A stretch of 64,000 nucleotides of DNA from contig NZ_JACXBW010000004.1 in assembly GCF_014712225.1 (NCBI RefSeq), positions 186,001-250,000 on the forward strand, written 5' to 3'. This document shows positions 42,250-52,202 of the stretch, piece after piece. Position 1 is the stretch's first letter, and every line of letters begins with the position of its first letter. The translations under genes were made by a program, and so were the position numbers. Source of the stretch: Pseudarthrobacter sulfonivorans. Its GTDB lineage: Bacteria > Actinomycetota > Actinomycetes > Actinomycetales > Micrococcaceae. The notes beneath the pieces are model-generated. The model was not told where the DNA came from, searched no databases, and saw only the letters and a list, made by a program, of their open reading frames with translations.

Positions 42250-42974
42250 ATCACGCCGCTTGCCCCGAGCAGGCTGCCGATGGAGAACGTGGCCACGAGG
42301 GCCAGTGCGCCGCCCACCACCACGCGCACCGCGGCACGCAGCTTCGATCCTCCGCCGATCCAGGCGCCCAGCGCCCCGGTGGCCGCGAGCGCCACCAGGA
42401 CGGCAACAAAGGTCAGCGGAATCCTGACGTCTGCAGGCGGCAGGAGGATGGCCAGCATTGGCAGGACGGCGCCGATGAGGAATGCCACGGCGGAGGCAAA
42501 CGCGGCGTGCCAGGGGCTGACGAGGTCCGTCTCGTCGATGTTGAGCTCAGCAGACAGATGGGCGCTCAGTGCGTCGTGGGCGGTGAGCTCGTGGGCAACG
42601 GTCAGGGCAGTCTCCACGCTGAGCCCCTTGGACTGATAGATCGCTGCGAGTTCCGCGAGTTCCTCGTCGGGCTCTTCGAGCAGCTCGCGGCGTTCCTTTT
42701 CGATCAGTGCTTGCTGGCTGTCCTTCTGGCTGCTGACGGAAACATACTCGCCCAGGGCCATGGAGATGGCGCCGCCAACTACGCCGGCGGCGCCGGCCAC
42801 CAGGATCGGACCCGGCTCGTTGGTCACGCCGGCGACACCAACCACGATGGCTGCGACCGAGACGATTCCGTCGTTGGCGCCCAGTACACCGGCACGGAGC
42901 CAATTGAGGCGGTGGGCGATGTCATTGTGGTGTGGCTCGTCCTCATGAAGGGCGGGCACCGGTGCATTGTCCAT
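42246..42974 (-). CDS. VIT1/CCC1 family transporter
   Basis: 242-aa membrane protein of the vacuolar-iron-transporter-like family (Fe2+/Mn2+ efflux or storage). The N-terminal HHNDIAHRLNWLRAGVLGANDGIVSVAAIVVGVAG is the family hallmark. GGAISMALGEYVSVSSQKDSQ and a hydrophilic metal-binding helical segment rich in Glu (about residues 90-125) follow. Three more TM helices lie at the C-terminus. It is upstream of and overlapping the APH(6)-like gene. Confidence 0.92.
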   Translation of the reverse strand: MDNAPVPALHEDEPHHNDIAHRLNWLRAGVLGANDGIVSVAAIVVGVAGVTNEPGPILVAGAAGVVGGAISMALGEYVSVSSQKDSQQALIEKERRELLEEPDEELAELAAIYQSKGLSVETALTVAHELTAHDALSAHLSAELNIDETDLVSPWHAAFASAVAFLIGAVLPMLAILLPPADVRIPLTFVAVLVALAATGALGAWIGGGSKLRAAVRVVVGGALALVATFSIGSLLGASGVM

Positions 42975-43068
42975 TCCTACAGCAAATCATTAGTGCCGGT
43001 GGCTGGCCACTGTTTGAGACCGGGTCATGTACCTTGGGGCGTTCCTGGCCAGGTCACGGCAGATCAGC

Positions 43069-44226
43069 TCAGGGCACGGAACTGGTTGCAGGAATGCCCG
43101 GTGCCTGCGGCGGATACGGCAGCGCCGGGAGCGCTGATGCGTCCAGGACCATGCCCGGTACCGGGCCGGGTGAAGCACCCCAATGAGCTGCCCTCCGCGC
43201 CGCGGATTGCAGCGCGGCGAGCGCCCATGACCGCTCGGCTCCGTCGCTGAGGGCGACCAGGTCGCCGTACACCGGGAGCGTGCCGGCCTCCAGCACGCCC
43301 AGCGCAGCTGCCGGATCTGCCAGGAAGACTGCGTCCAGGGCATAGCCGGCGGGCGTCGGAGGCAGGGCGGCGCAGCGGGCACCGGCCGCCGCTTCGGCCT
43401 CGCGGCTGGCGTCTTCGTGCTGGGTGAGAAAGTCCGACGCCGGGGCAACGGACGCCGGGGGAAGCCGGGTCAGTGCCGCCTGGTAGGCGTACACGAGTTC
43501 CAGCTCCGCGCGCGCTACCGAGGTGAAGGAAGAGGCCACGTCGGCACCGCCGCTGGTCGCCGTTGCGGTGCAGCCGGCAGCCGCCGACTCAGCCGAGGAC
43601 GCTGCGGGGGAAGGCAATGCGGGGGAGGCCGGGGCGGGCGCGGGCACGGTGCGGCCGGGAAGTGAGTCCAGCGCGGTACCCGTCGCCGCCGCCATCTCCT
43701 CGGCCGCCAGGAGTTGGGCAGTGCCGGTGCCTGCGAGAAGGCGGGCTATGCCGCCGTCGGCCTTTTCAGCGTCACGGAGCCGCTGGGCACCACTCGCGTG
43801 AAGAGCGGTGGCGAGCTCAGCAGCTGAAGACTGCGGCTCCTGCGCTGAAGACGGCGGGGCTGAACTGATGGCCATGGACCTGTCAGTCGGCAGCTTGTCG
43901 GCCGGCAGCATCAGCGCCCGCGCCTGCACAGTCAGCAAAGTCACAGCGCGCTGAGACGCGGCGGCCATGGGTTCCTGCCGGGCTGCCTCGGTGGCCTCTC
44001 CGCTAGCCAGGGCAAGTGCCCTCAGATCCACGGCATCCGAGAACGCTGCGGCCCGGGCCTGCTCCGAAAACGGCGGCGCGGCGGGGGCATCCGGTTCGCG
44101 GGGGATCAGCACAAAACCAAGGCTCAGCACCAGCAACGCGGCCAGGGCGAAAACGGCGTACCGGAAATAGCGTCTGCGCGGGCCGGATTCCATGGTGTCG
44201 TCGTTCACAACAGACCATGTTGTCAC
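43069..44226 (-). CDS. DUF4439 domain-containing membrane-anchored protein
   Basis: 385-aa protein with a TM anchor at about residues 20-42 (YAVFALAALLVLSLGFVLI). An extracytoplasmic Ala-rich region follows. The C-terminal ferritin-like helical domain (about 225-350) reads ARAELELVYAYQAALTRLPP...FLTQHEDASREAEAAAGARCAALPPTPAGY, characteristic of DUF4439. Start GTG 44226 is uncertain (ATG 44193 is possible); no good ribosome site is seen. It is divergent from rimP. The function is unknown. Confidence 0.8.
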   Translation of the reverse strand: MTTWSVVNDDTMESGPRRRYFRYAVFALAALLVLSLGFVLIPREPDAPAAPPFSEQARAAAFSDAVDLRALALASGEATEAARQEPMAAASQRAVTLLTVQARALMLPADKLPTDRSMAISSAPPSSAQEPQSSAAELATALHASGAQRLRDAEKADGGIARLLAGTGTAQLLAAEEMAAATGTALDSLPGRTVPAPAPASPALPSPAASSAESAAAGCTATATSGGADVASSFTSVARAELELVYAYQAALTRLPPASVAPASDFLTQHEDASREAEAAAGARCAALPPTPAGYALDAVFLADPAAALGVLEAGTLPVYGDLVALSDGAERSWALAALQSAARRAAHWGASPGPVPGMVLDASALPALPYPPQAPGIPATSSVP

Positions 44227-44314
44227 GGGCAGGGGGCATCCTCGTGCACCACTGCGGCCGGAAAATCGCTAGTCTAGTAGTCACAACATCATCTATTGGA
44301 AGGCGGCCGGCATC

Positions 44315-44932
44315 GTGAGTAATGCAGAAGCCACGACTTCATCAGACCCTACCGGATCGGGTACGGCTGAAGCTGCGCCCGCCTACAATCCGGAAGCTGC
44401 ACGGCTCCGGGCCCTGCTGGAGCCCGCGGTCCAGGCCAACCGCCTGTACCTGGAGGACGTGTCCATCGTCCCCGGCTCCCACCGCGTGGTCCACGTAGTG
44501 GTGGACCTGCCGCAGGAGGAAACCGGCGGCGTGAATCTTGATGTCATTGCCGATATTTCCAGGGTCCTCTCGGACGTCCTGGACAATGACCCTGCGGACG
44601 ACGGGCGGCCCTACGACCTCGAGGTGTCCTCGCCCGGCGTCGGGCGTCCCCTGACGGAACCCAGGCACTGGCACAGGGCCAAGGGCCGCATGGTCAAGGT
44701 CAACGTCATCCAGGGCGAAAACGTCACCGGCAGGGTGCAGTCCGTGGACGATACCGGCGTGACCATCGTCCCGGAGATCGCCGCGGTCAAGAAGGGCATG
44801 AAGCCCAAGCAGGGCGAGCCCCAGAATCTTCCTTTCGACAGGATCCGTAACGGAAAAGTCGAGATCGAATTCAGCCACCTTGAAGAAGCTGGTCTGGAAC
44901 CTGAGCACAATGGACCTTCTGAGGAGGCCTGA
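44315..44932 (+). CDS. rimP: Ribosome maturation factor RimP
   Basis: 30S subunit assembly factor, 205 aa with an actinobacterial N-terminal extension of about 25 residues. Core motifs are [49 protein letters not shown] and [31 protein letters not shown] 44315 has GGAAGG upstream. The stop overlaps the nusA start (TGATG). Confidence 0.96.
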   Translation: MSNAEATTSSDPTGSGTAEAAPAYNPEAARLRALLEPAVQANRLYLEDVSIVPGSHRVVHVVVDLPQEETGGVNLDVIADISRVLSDVLDNDPADDGRPYDLEVSSPGVGRPLTEPRHWHRAKGRMVKVNVIQGENVTGRVQSVDDTGVTIVPEIAAVKKGMKPKQGEPQNLPFDRIRNGKVEIEFSHLEEAGLEPEHNGPSEEA

Positions 44933-45912
44933 TGGATATTGACATGAGCGCACTGAGGCTTCTGGAGCGTGAGCGCGAAATCCCGCTGGACCTTCTGATC
45001 CCCACCATCGAGCAGGCGCTCCTGGTGGCCTACCACAAGTCGCCCGGCGCCTTCGAGAAGGCCCGTGCCGAGCTTGACCGCAAGAGCGGCCACGTGACGA
45101 TTTGGGCTGTGGAGATCGACGACGACGGCGCCCCCATCGGCGAGTTCGAGGACACGCCTGCCGGGTTCGGCCGGATCGCGGCAAGCACCGCCCGCCAGAT
45201 CATCCTGCAGCGCCTGCGCGACGTCGAGGACGACAACATCCTCGGTGAGTTCAAGGGCCGTGAGGGCGAACTGGTGGCCGGCCTGATCCAGCAGGGCAAC
45301 AACCCGCACATGATCCAGGTCAACCTGGGTACGGTGGAGGCACTGCTGCCGCCGCCCGAACAGGTACCGGGGGAGAAGTACACCCACGGCAACCGGCTCC
45401 GCGCCCTGGTCATTGATGTCCACCGCGGCACCAAGGGCCCGTCCGTCACGCTGTCCCGGTCGCACCCCGGCCTGGTACGGAAGCTCTTCGAACTGGAGGT
45501 CCCGGAGATCGCGGACCGCTCGGTGGAGATCGTCGCCCTGGCCCGCGAGGCCGGCCACCGGACCAAGATCGCCGTCAAGGCCAACACCCAGGGCATCAAC
45601 GCCAAGGGTGCGTGCATTGGCGAAATGGGTTCACGCGTCCGCGCAGTCATGACCGAACTGAACGACGAAAAGATCGACATCGTCGACTTCAGCGAGGACC
45701 CGGCTACCTTTATCGCCAGCGCACTGTCCCCGTCCCGCGTGAATTCGGTCACGATCATTGACGAGGCCACCCGCTCCGCCCGTGTGGTGGTTCCGGACTA
45801 CCAGCTCTCCCTGGCCATCGGCAAGGAGGGCCAGAACGCCCGCCTGGCGGCCAAGCTCACTGGTTGGCGGATCGATATCGTCTCGGACGCCGTCGCACCA
45901 ACGCAAAGCTGA
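44932..45912 (+). CDS. nusA: Transcription termination/antitermination protein NusA
   Basis: RNA polymerase-binding elongation factor, 326 aa. The N-terminal domain reads [32 protein letters not shown]. The S1 domain lies around residues 105-180 ([22 protein letters not shown]). Two KH domains follow, with [34 protein letters not shown] and [27 protein letters not shown]. It lacks C-terminal acidic repeats, as is normal for Actinobacteria. It is coupled to rimP. Confidence 0.97.
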   Translation: MDIDMSALRLLEREREIPLDLLIPTIEQALLVAYHKSPGAFEKARAELDRKSGHVTIWAVEIDDDGAPIGEFEDTPAGFGRIAASTARQIILQRLRDVEDDNILGEFKGREGELVAGLIQQGNNPHMIQVNLGTVEALLPPPEQVPGEKYTHGNRLRALVIDVHRGTKGPSVTLSRSHPGLVRKLFELEVPEIADRSVEIVALAREAGHRTKIAVKANTQGINAKGACIGEMGSRVRAVMTELNDEKIDIVDFSEDPATFIASALSPSRVNSVTIIDEATRSARVVVPDYQLSLAIGKEGQNARLAAKLTGWRIDIVSDAVAPTQS

Positions 45913-46085
45913 GCCGTCTCCACCGCAGCGGCCGGCTCAGGATGATGCCGGCCGATGCGCCGGTTTCGGGCAGAACGGCCCCGAGGGGCTAGAATAGACA
46001 ATGACCGCGCCTAACGGCCGGTATTCGTGTGCCCTGAGTGTTTCCGTTCCGCTGACTGGCGGAGGGAACCCCGGGGCCGGCAGTT

Positions 46086-46478
46086 ATGAACGTCAGGAAG
46101 ATGCTCACCGTGGCAGAAGTGCTTCACAGCGCGAATCAGCACAGCGAGGATCAACCGCAGCGTACCTGCATCGGATGCCGGAAGAAGGCTTCGCGGTCTG
46201 AGTTACTCCGGCTCGTCGCCGAAGGCAGCGGTTCCACCGCAGTGCTGGTAGACGAACGACGCCGGATGGCTGGCAGGGGTGCATGGCTGCACCCCAGCGA
46301 AACCTGCCTGGCCCTGGCGGTCAAACGGCGAGCATTCGGAAGGGCCCTCAACGGCGCAACCGGGGCCACCGCCGTCGAACGCTGGATCCTGGCAGGTAAG
46401 CAGGCCGCCGGCCCGCTGCAGAAGTCTTCGGTCACTGCAGCAAAAACCGTCCAACCTGAAAGCGGGTCAGAAAACTGA
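46086..46478 (+). CDS. YlxR family RNA-binding protein
   Basis: 130-aa protein with the YlxR signature RTCIGCRKKASRSELLRLVA (residues 26-45) and GRGAWLHPSETCLALAVKRRAFGRAL. It is encoded between nusA and infB in most Gram-positives. The N-terminal 25 residues and Ala/Lys-rich C-terminal tail are variable. The start at 46086 is the likeliest ATG, though the 5' boundary is uncertain. The role is poorly defined; nucleoid-associated or RNase-P-related activity has been reported for homologues. Confidence 0.88.
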   Translation: MNVRKMLTVAEVLHSANQHSEDQPQRTCIGCRKKASRSELLRLVAEGSGSTAVLVDERRRMAGRGAWLHPSETCLALAVKRRAFGRALNGATGATAVERWILAGKQAAGPLQKSSVTAAKTVQPESGSEN

Positions 46479-46506
46479 TGGAAACCCGATGAGTTCCCAG
46501 CGATGA

Positions 46507-46575
46507 GTGCGCAACGATGACAACTTTGTTGCGCTCTGCAATGGGCCCTTCAGCTGCAACCGCGGCTGGGGCCCG
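46507..46575 (+). other. Hairpins in the infB leader
   Basis: GCGCAAC...GTTGCGC (46507-46534) and GGGCCC...GGGCCC (about 46542-46576) can each form a stem in the 152-nt ylxR-infB gap, ahead of the infB ribosome site CAGGAG. The structures are seen; any regulatory role is inferred. Confidence 0.4.
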
Positions 46576-46630
46576 CAGTAAGAAGTAGACGGTTCGTACC
46601 TGGCTCGGTGCGGACCGAGACAGGAGAAAT

Positions 46631-49549
46631 GTGGCCAAGGTCCGCGTACACGAGCTCGCCAAAGAGCTCGGTATTACTTCCAAAGATGCAGTGACAAAAC
46701 TGCAGGAACTGGGCGAATTCGTTCGCTCCGCCTCTTCAACGATTGAGGCCCCGGTGGTGCGGAAGCTCCGCAACGCCTACCCCGACGCCGCGGCCAAGGC
46801 CGCAGCTCCGGCAGCAGCACCCAAGGCGGCTGCCCCGGCGGCAGAATCACGTCCCGCAGCACCCGCTCCGGGTCCCGCAGCTCCCAAAGCCCCGGCAGCA
46901 CCTGCTGCTGCGGCTCCCGCTGCCGCCGCTCCTTCAGCGCCGGCCGCCCCTGCTGCCGCAGCTCCCGTTGCGCCCGCAGCACCCGCTGCACCAGCCCCGG
47001 CCGCAAGTGCCCCGTCCACCGGCGCCAAGCCCGGCGCCCGGCCCGCACCCAAGGCCGAAACTCCGTCGGCACCCACCCGCTCCGGCGGGTCGGGCTCGCA
47101 GGGCGGCTCTGCACCGCGCCCCGGCGGTCCCCGCCCGGGCAACAACCCGTTCGCCACGTCACAGGGCATGCCCCGCGGCCGCGGTGGCGACGGAGAACGT
47201 GCTCCGCGTCCGGGTAACAACCCGTTCGCTCCCTCGCAGGGTATGCCCCGCGCCGGTGGCCGTCCCGACGGCGACCGTCCCGGTGGTCCGCGTCCCGCAG
47301 CCGGTGCAGGTGGCCCCCGTCCGGGTGGTCCGCGTCCCGCAGCCGGTGCAGGCGGGCCCCGTCCCGCTGCTGGCGCAGGTGGACCCCGCCCGGGTGCACC
47401 CCGTCCCGCGGGTGCCGGTGGAAACCGTCCTACTCCGGGCATGATGCCCAACCGCACTGAGCGTCCCGCACCGGCTGGTGCAGGACGTCCCGGTGGCGGA
47501 GCCCGTGGACCCGGACGCCCGGGTGGCGCTCCCGGTACTGGCGGCGCTCCCGGTGCCGGTGGCGGCGCTCCGGCCGGCGGCGGCTTCGGCAAGGGTGGCC
47601 GCGGTCGCGGTGGCACCCAGGGTGCCTTCGGTAAGGGCGGCGCAGGCCGTGGCAAGCAGCGCAAGTCGAAGCGCGCCAAGCGCCAGGAACTTGAGCAGAT
47701 GAGTGCCCCGTCGCTGGGTGGCGTGAGCGTACCCCGCGGCGACGGCAACACCGTAGTGCGGCTCCGCCGCGGTTCGTCCATCACGGACTTTGCCGACAAG
47801 ATCGAGGCAAACCCCGCAGCACTGGTCACCGTCCTGTTCCACCTCGGCGAAATGGCCACGGCCACCCAGTCACTGGATGAGGAAACGTTCGCACTGCTCG
47901 GCGAGGAGCTTGGTTACAAGCTCCAGGTCGTGTCGCCGGAGGACGAGGAGCGCGAGCTGCTTTCCGGTTTCGACATTGACTTCGACGCCGAGCTTGAAGC
48001 AGAAGGCGACGAAGACCTCGAGGCACGTCCTCCGGTTGTCACCGTCATGGGCCACGTTGACCACGGTAAAACCCGACTGCTCGATGCCATCCGCAAGTCT
48101 GACGTTGTGGCGGGCGAGCACGGCGGCATCACGCAGCACATCGGTGCCTACCAGGTCACCCACACCCACGAAGAGCAGGATCGCAAGATCACGTTCATCG
48201 ATACTCCGGGCCACGAGGCGTTCACCGCCATGCGTGCCCGTGGTGCGAAGGTCACCGACATCGCCATCCTGGTGGTCGCAGCGGACGACGGCGTTATGCC
48301 GCAGACCGTTGAGGCCCTCAACCACGCACAGGCAGCAAACGTGCCGATCGTGGTTGCAGTGAACAAGATCGACAAGGAAGGCGCCAACCCGGAAAAGGTC
48401 CGCGGCCAGCTGACCGAGTACGGCCTGGTTCCCGAGGAATACGGTGGCGACACCATGTTCGTGGAGGTCTCTGCCCGCCAGAACCTCAACATCGACGAGC
48501 TGCTTGAGGCTGTGCTGCTCACCGCAGACGCAGCCCTGGACATGCGCGCCAACCCGAACAAGGACGCCCGCGGTATTGCGATTGAAGCGAACCTGGACAA
48601 GGGCCGCGGTGCAGTTGCCACCGTCCTCGTGCAGTCCGGTACGCTGCGTGTCGGTGACACGATCGTGGCAGGCACGGCCCACGGCCGCGTCCGCGCCATG
48701 TTCGACGACGACGGCAGTGCACTGACCGAGGCCGGCCCGTCCCGCCCCGTGCAGGTACTGGGTCTGTCCAACGTGCCGCGCGCCGGCGACACCTTCTTTG
48801 TGACTGCTGACGAGCGCACCGCCCGCCAGATCGCCGAGAAGCGTGAAGCAGCCGACCGCAACGCCGCACTGGCCAAGCGCCGCAAGCGCATCAGCCTCGA
48901 AGACTTCGACCAGGCCGTGGCCGATGGCAAGATCGACACCCTCAACCTCATCCTCAAGGGTGACGTGTCCGGTGCCGTGGAAGCCCTCGAAGACGCCCTG
49001 CTCAAGATCGACGTCGGCGAAGGCGTGCAGCTGCGCGTCATCCACCGCGGTGTTGGTGCCATCACGCAGAACGACGTCAACCTGGCGACGGTCGACAGCG
49101 CCGTCATCATCGGCTTCAACGTCAAGCCTGCCGAGCGTGTTGCCGAACTGGCAGACCGCGAAGGCGTCGACATGCGCTTCTACTCCGTCATCTACGGAGC
49201 GATCGACGACATCGAGATGGCTCTCAAGGGCATGCTCAAGCCGGAGTACGAAGAGGTCCAGCTGGGCACCGCCGAGGTCCGCGAAGTGTTCCGTTCCTCC
49301 AAGTTCGGCAACATTGCAGGCTCCATCGTTCGCTCGGGCATCATCCGACGCAACACCAAGGCCCGCGTCAGCCGCGACGGCAAGATCATCGGTGACAACC
49401 TCACCGTTGAGACGCTCAAGCGCTTCAAGGACGATGCCACTGAGGTCCGCACGGACTTCGAGTGTGGTATCGGACTTGGTTCGTTCAACGACATCACCGA
49501 AGGCGACATCATCGAGACCTTCGAGATGCGCGAAAAGCCGCGCGTCTAA
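46631..49549 (+). CDS. infB: Translation initiation factor IF-2
   Basis: GTPase placing fMet-tRNA on the 30S subunit, 972 aa. The N-terminal IF2_N module ([37 protein letters not shown]) is followed by a very long Ala/Pro-rich and Gly/Arg/Pro-rich linker (about 55-350). The linker carries repeats such as RPGNNPFA and GGPRPAAGA. The G domain starts near residue 470 with [24 protein letters not shown] and NKID. Domains II-IV complete the C-terminus. GTG 46631 has AGGAG upstream. The long linker is typical of actinobacterial IF-2. Confidence 0.97.
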   Translation: MAKVRVHELAKELGITSKDAVTKLQELGEFVRSASSTIEAPVVRKLRNAYPDAAAKAAAPAAAPKAAAPAAESRPAAPAPGPAAPKAPAAPAAAAPAAAAPSAPAAPAAAAPVAPAAPAAPAPAASAPSTGAKPGARPAPKAETPSAPTRSGGSGSQGGSAPRPGGPRPGNNPFATSQGMPRGRGGDGERAPRPGNNPFAPSQGMPRAGGRPDGDRPGGPRPAAGAGGPRPGGPRPAAGAGGPRPAAGAGGPRPGAPRPAGAGGNRPTPGMMPNRTERPAPAGAGRPGGGARGPGRPGGAPGTGGAPGAGGGAPAGGGFGKGGRGRGGTQGAFGKGGAGRGKQRKSKRAKRQELEQMSAPSLGGVSVPRGDGNTVVRLRRGSSITDFADKIEANPAALVTVLFHLGEMATATQSLDEETFALLGEELGYKLQVVSPEDEERELLSGFDIDFDAELEAEGDEDLEARPPVVTVMGHVDHGKTRLLDAIRKSDVVAGEHGGITQHIGAYQVTHTHEEQDRKITFIDTPGHEAFTAMRARGAKVTDIAILVVAADDGVMPQTVEALNHAQAANVPIVVAVNKIDKEGANPEKVRGQLTEYGLVPEEYGGDTMFVEVSARQNLNIDELLEAVLLTADAALDMRANPNKDARGIAIEANLDKGRGAVATVLVQSGTLRVGDTIVAGTAHGRVRAMFDDDGSALTEAGPSRPVQVLGLSNVPRAGDTFFVTADERTARQIAEKREAADRNAALAKRRKRISLEDFDQAVADGKIDTLNLILKGDVSGAVEALEDALLKIDVGEGVQLRVIHRGVGAITQNDVNLATVDSAVIIGFNVKPAERVAELADREGVDMRFYSVIYGAIDDIEMALKGMLKPEYEEVQLGTAEVREVFRSSKFGNIAGSIVRSGIIRRNTKARVSRDGKIIGDNLTVETLKRFKDDATEVRTDFECGIGLGSFNDITEGDIIETFEMREKPRV

Positions 49550-49572
49550 GGTTCGTTGCTTTCGCAGGTGGG

Positions 49573-49693
49573 GCCGCTGGGATTTTTCCGGCGGCCCCGC
49601 CCCTTCGCTGGGTGGCCAACGTCTTACGACGTCGGCCACCCAGCTCCGGAAGGCCCGATGCCACTCCCAGGCCGCCGGAAAAATCCCAACGGC
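49573..49693. repeat. Nested inverted repeat (cruciform-like) between infB and rbfA
   Basis: Outer 24-nt arms at 49573-49596 and 49670-49693 (one mismatch; core GGGATTTTTCCGGCGGCC) enclose inner 16-nt arms at 49608-49623 and 49628-49643 (core CTGGGTGGCC, one mismatch, TTAC loop). The outer arms end in a run of five T (5' arm) or five A (3' arm). It fills the 244-nt gap, in which no gene is seen, and could be a terminator/attenuator or a mobile palindromic element. Confidence 0.75.
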
Positions 49694-49793
49694 GTCCGTC
49701 GTAGACTCGCCGTAGGTGCGTGGCATCAAAACCCAACAGTTGTGCGACAGCCGCTAGCGTGCCGTCGTACATCCCAAATTTTTAGGAGTGGAA

Positions 49794-50303
49794 ATGGCTG
49801 ATCCCGCACGGGCTGCCAAGTTGGCGCAGCGGATCAAGGTTGTTGTGGCGGAGGCTCTGGGCCGGAAGGTTAAGGATCCCCGGCTCGAAGGCATTACGGT
49901 TACTGATGCCCGCGTGACCAATGATCTGCAGCACGCCACGATCTACTACACCGTTTTCGGTGACCAGGCTGTCCAGTTGGATGCCGCCAAGGGCCTGGAG
50001 AAGGCCAAGGGTGTGCTCCGCCAGGAAGTGGGCCGGAACGTTACTGTTCGGCTAACCCCCACGCTGGAATTCGTGGCCGATCAGATTCCTGTGGTCGCCT
50101 CCAATCTTGAGGAACTCCTTCGGGAGGCCAAGAAGCGCGACGCCGAAGTGGCCGCCCTGGCCGAGAACGCCAAGCACGCCGGCGACGCCGATCCCTACAA
50201 GAGCGATATTCCCGCCGATGTGGAGATTGACGAGGACGACTTCGACGAAGAGGACCTTGACCTCACCGACGATGAAGATCTCGACGAAGACGGCAATAAG
50301 TAA
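49794..50303 (+). CDS. rbfA: Ribosome-binding factor A
   Basis: Cold-shock 30S maturation factor, 169 aa. KH-like core: RAAKLAQRIKVVVAEALGRKVKDPRLEGITVTDARVTNDLQHATIYYTVFG and LRQEVGRNVTVRLTPTLEFVAD. The C-terminal 35 residues are extremely acidic (EIDEDDFDEEDLDLTDDEDLDEDG), an actinobacterial extension. ATG 49794 has AGGAG 6 nt upstream; a GTG two codons earlier is too close to that site. Confidence 0.96.
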   Translation: MADPARAAKLAQRIKVVVAEALGRKVKDPRLEGITVTDARVTNDLQHATIYYTVFGDQAVQLDAAKGLEKAKGVLRQEVGRNVTVRLTPTLEFVADQIPVVASNLEELLREAKKRDAEVAALAENAKHAGDADPYKSDIPADVEIDEDDFDEEDLDLTDDEDLDEDGNK

Positions 50304-50331
50304 CTGGCTCAAGAAGTAACTGGCACGAGTC

Positions 50332-50375
50332 GAAGGCCCGGTCCGCACTGTGAACTGCGGACCGGGCCTTCTTTC
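50332..50375. terminator. Terminator after rbfA (probably bidirectional)
   Basis: GAAGGCCCGGTCCGCA and TGCGGACCGGGCCTTC form a perfect 16-bp stem with an 8-nt loop, followed by TTTCG. It lies between rbfA and the convergent ScyD/ScyE-like gene. Confidence 0.88.
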
Positions 50376-50403
50376 GTCTGCCGGGCTGTGCTCCCAACAG
50401 GAT

Positions 50404-51516
50404 CTATTCGATATGGGCCTTCAGCACGGTTCCAGTCGGCTGTCCGAAGCTGAAGCCCGCTGTGGCGTAGAGGGTGTCCCCGCTCAGTTCAACAGCTGCG
50501 GGGCCGTCCACAGCCAGGAACCGGGAAGCCTCACGCGTCCGGGCATCGATCTTCACAATCTCGTTTCCGAACATCGAAGCCGCGTAGACGTCCCCATGGC
50601 CGGATACCGCGATGCCGGTGGGGCTCAGGAGGCCATCTGCCCACAGGTGCGTGTGTCCGGTCCACGGGTTGACCCGGAAAACCGCACCACGGGCGCCGAG
50701 GGACGCGTCCTCAGGACCGCCGGGGAGCGACGAAACGTAAAGCCACCCGTCAGGGCCGAACTCCACATCTGTTGGCACAGGTTCAAACGCATACTCCTCG
50801 CCAACCACGCAGGCAGGGGCCTCAACCGTGCCTCCCGCCATATCGATGGGGATCCTGGCGCCGGCAGGGATGACGGCCGGCCGTGGCGGCAAGACAGCGA
50901 GCGTCGAGACGTCGCCGGTGTCCGCGTCGACTTCCAGGATGGCATTCGCACCGGCGTCAGCAACATAAACAGTGGACCCTTTGACCGCGGTGGCATAGGG
51001 ATGGGAATCCAGTGCCCCGGTGTATCGTGCCGGCGGGAAGGCAGGCCATTGCTGCAGGCAGTCAGCCGGGACATCGGAACCGAAACCATACTCCTGTTCG
51101 CCGTCCGGGTTGTTGGTTCGCTCATAGCTGGCTAGGTCGGCAATGGTCTGCACGTCACCCGAGGCGTCGATGGACTTCAGGTAGCCCTCGAGCGCATCCG
51201 GATTGCCGCCTCCACCGCCCCCGCTCTCCACGAAGTAGGTAGTCCCACGCCTCGTTTCTACACCTCCGACGTCCCAATCTGCCTTCGTGTAGACGTTGGC
51301 GAGCTGGCCGCCATCCTTCACACGGTCCAGGCGGCCGGCAAAATTCTGCGTGACAAGGACGGAGTCATTTTTGTCGACCGCGAGGCTCAACGGCGCGAGC
51401 AGCCCCTTGGCTAGCGTCTCCGGCTCTGATGATGAGGATCCGGCTGCGGCCGGGCCCATAGGAATGACTAAAGCCGCTGCGGCAAGACAGGCGACAAAGG
51501 GAAACTTCTTCTTCAT
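50404..51516 (-). CDS. ScyD/ScyE family secreted beta-propeller protein
   Basis: 370-aa exported protein with a signal peptide (MKKKFPFVACLAAAALVIPMGPAAAG, cleavage near residue 26). Repeated NHL-like propeller blades follow (GLLAPLSLAVDKNDSVLVTQNFAGRLDRV, HPYATAVKGSTVYVADAGANAILEVD, PTDVEFGPDGWLYVSSLPGGPED, GLLSPTGIAVSGHGDVYAASMFGNEIVKID). These match the ScyD/ScyE family named from cyanobacterial scytonemin clusters. Scattered homologues in heterotrophs have unknown roles. It is inserted between rbfA and truB. Confidence 0.85.
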   Translation of the reverse strand: MKKKFPFVACLAAAALVIPMGPAAAGSSSSEPETLAKGLLAPLSLAVDKNDSVLVTQNFAGRLDRVKDGGQLANVYTKADWDVGGVETRRGTTYFVESGGGGGGNPDALEGYLKSIDASGDVQTIADLASYERTNNPDGEQEYGFGSDVPADCLQQWPAFPPARYTGALDSHPYATAVKGSTVYVADAGANAILEVDADTGDVSTLAVLPPRPAVIPAGARIPIDMAGGTVEAPACVVGEEYAFEPVPTDVEFGPDGWLYVSSLPGGPEDASLGARGAVFRVNPWTGHTHLWADGLLSPTGIAVSGHGDVYAASMFGNEIVKIDARTREASRFLAVDGPAAVELSGDTLYATAGFSFGQPTGTVLKAHIE

Positions 51517-51701
51517 TGCATCCTCCGGGTTGAGGTGCGCAACCCCGCGACGGGGCCGGGCAATGAGACCAAAGTTGATGTGAACTTAGACAGCCCCCGG
51601 GCGCAAGAGTAGTCCTCCGGACAGCCAACGTCGACCGGATTTGCCTCTCCGATGCCCCCTATTTTGCGCGCGGAGCGCCGGGTCATGGCTAGGATCTAGC
51701 T

Positions 51702-52187
51702 ATGATCCAGCCGAGCGAGCACCACGATGCCACCCAGTACCTGCAACAGGCTATTCAGCTGGCCATCCGTAACGTTGAAGACGGCGGTGGTCCTTTCGGC
51801 GCGCTGGTTGTGACCCCGGATGGCGGCATCCATGAGGGCGTTAACCGGGTCACCCGCGACAACGATCCCACCGCCCATGCTGAAGTGGTTGCCATCCGGA
51901 CGGCAGCCACCGCCACTGCGAACTTCGATCTCAGCGGTGCAGTGCTTTACACCAGTTGTGAGCCATGCCCGCTCTGCCTGTCAGCCGCCCTGTGGGCACG
52001 GATCGACCGTGTCTATTTCGCGGCGGACCGTCACGGCGCGGCCGCCGCCGGTTTCGACGATGCCGTGTTCTACGACTATTTTGAAGGCGGCAGGCCGGAA
52101 CTGATGCCGGTGGCGCACGAGGCGATTCCGACGTCGGACGCCCCGTTCGAGGCGTGGCGCGCCAATGCGCAACGCACGGAATACTGA
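51702..52187 (+). CDS. Nucleoside/guanine deaminase (CDA fold)
   Basis: 161-aa zinc-dependent deaminase. Catalytic H59-A60-E61 lies in DPTAHAEVVAIR, and zinc cysteines C89 and C92 lie in TSCEPCPLCLSAALWARIDRVYFA. The domain-swapped C-terminal ending (YDYFEGGRPELMPVAHEAIPTSDAPFEAW) resembles B. subtilis GuaD-type guanine deaminase more than tRNA-adenosine deaminase (TadA). It lies 15 nt before the thioredoxin gene. Confidence 0.88.
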   Translation: MIQPSEHHDATQYLQQAIQLAIRNVEDGGGPFGALVVTPDGGIHEGVNRVTRDNDPTAHAEVVAIRTAATATANFDLSGAVLYTSCEPCPLCLSAALWARIDRVYFAADRHGAAAAGFDDAVFYDYFEGGRPELMPVAHEAIPTSDAPFEAWRANAQRTEY

Positions 52188-52202
52188 GTCCGGAAGGCAC
52201 CC

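Noticed and set aside
46001..46201. Small + strand ORF before ylxR (starting ATGACCGCGCC)
   Set aside because: It overlaps the ylxR start in another frame, has no ribosome site and no recognisable motif.
47870..49729. 619-aa minus-strand frame opposite infB (plus smaller ones such as 46777-47865)
   Set aside because: Entirely antisense to the IF-2 G domain and linker. The absence of stops reflects GC-rich third positions and the repetitive linker.
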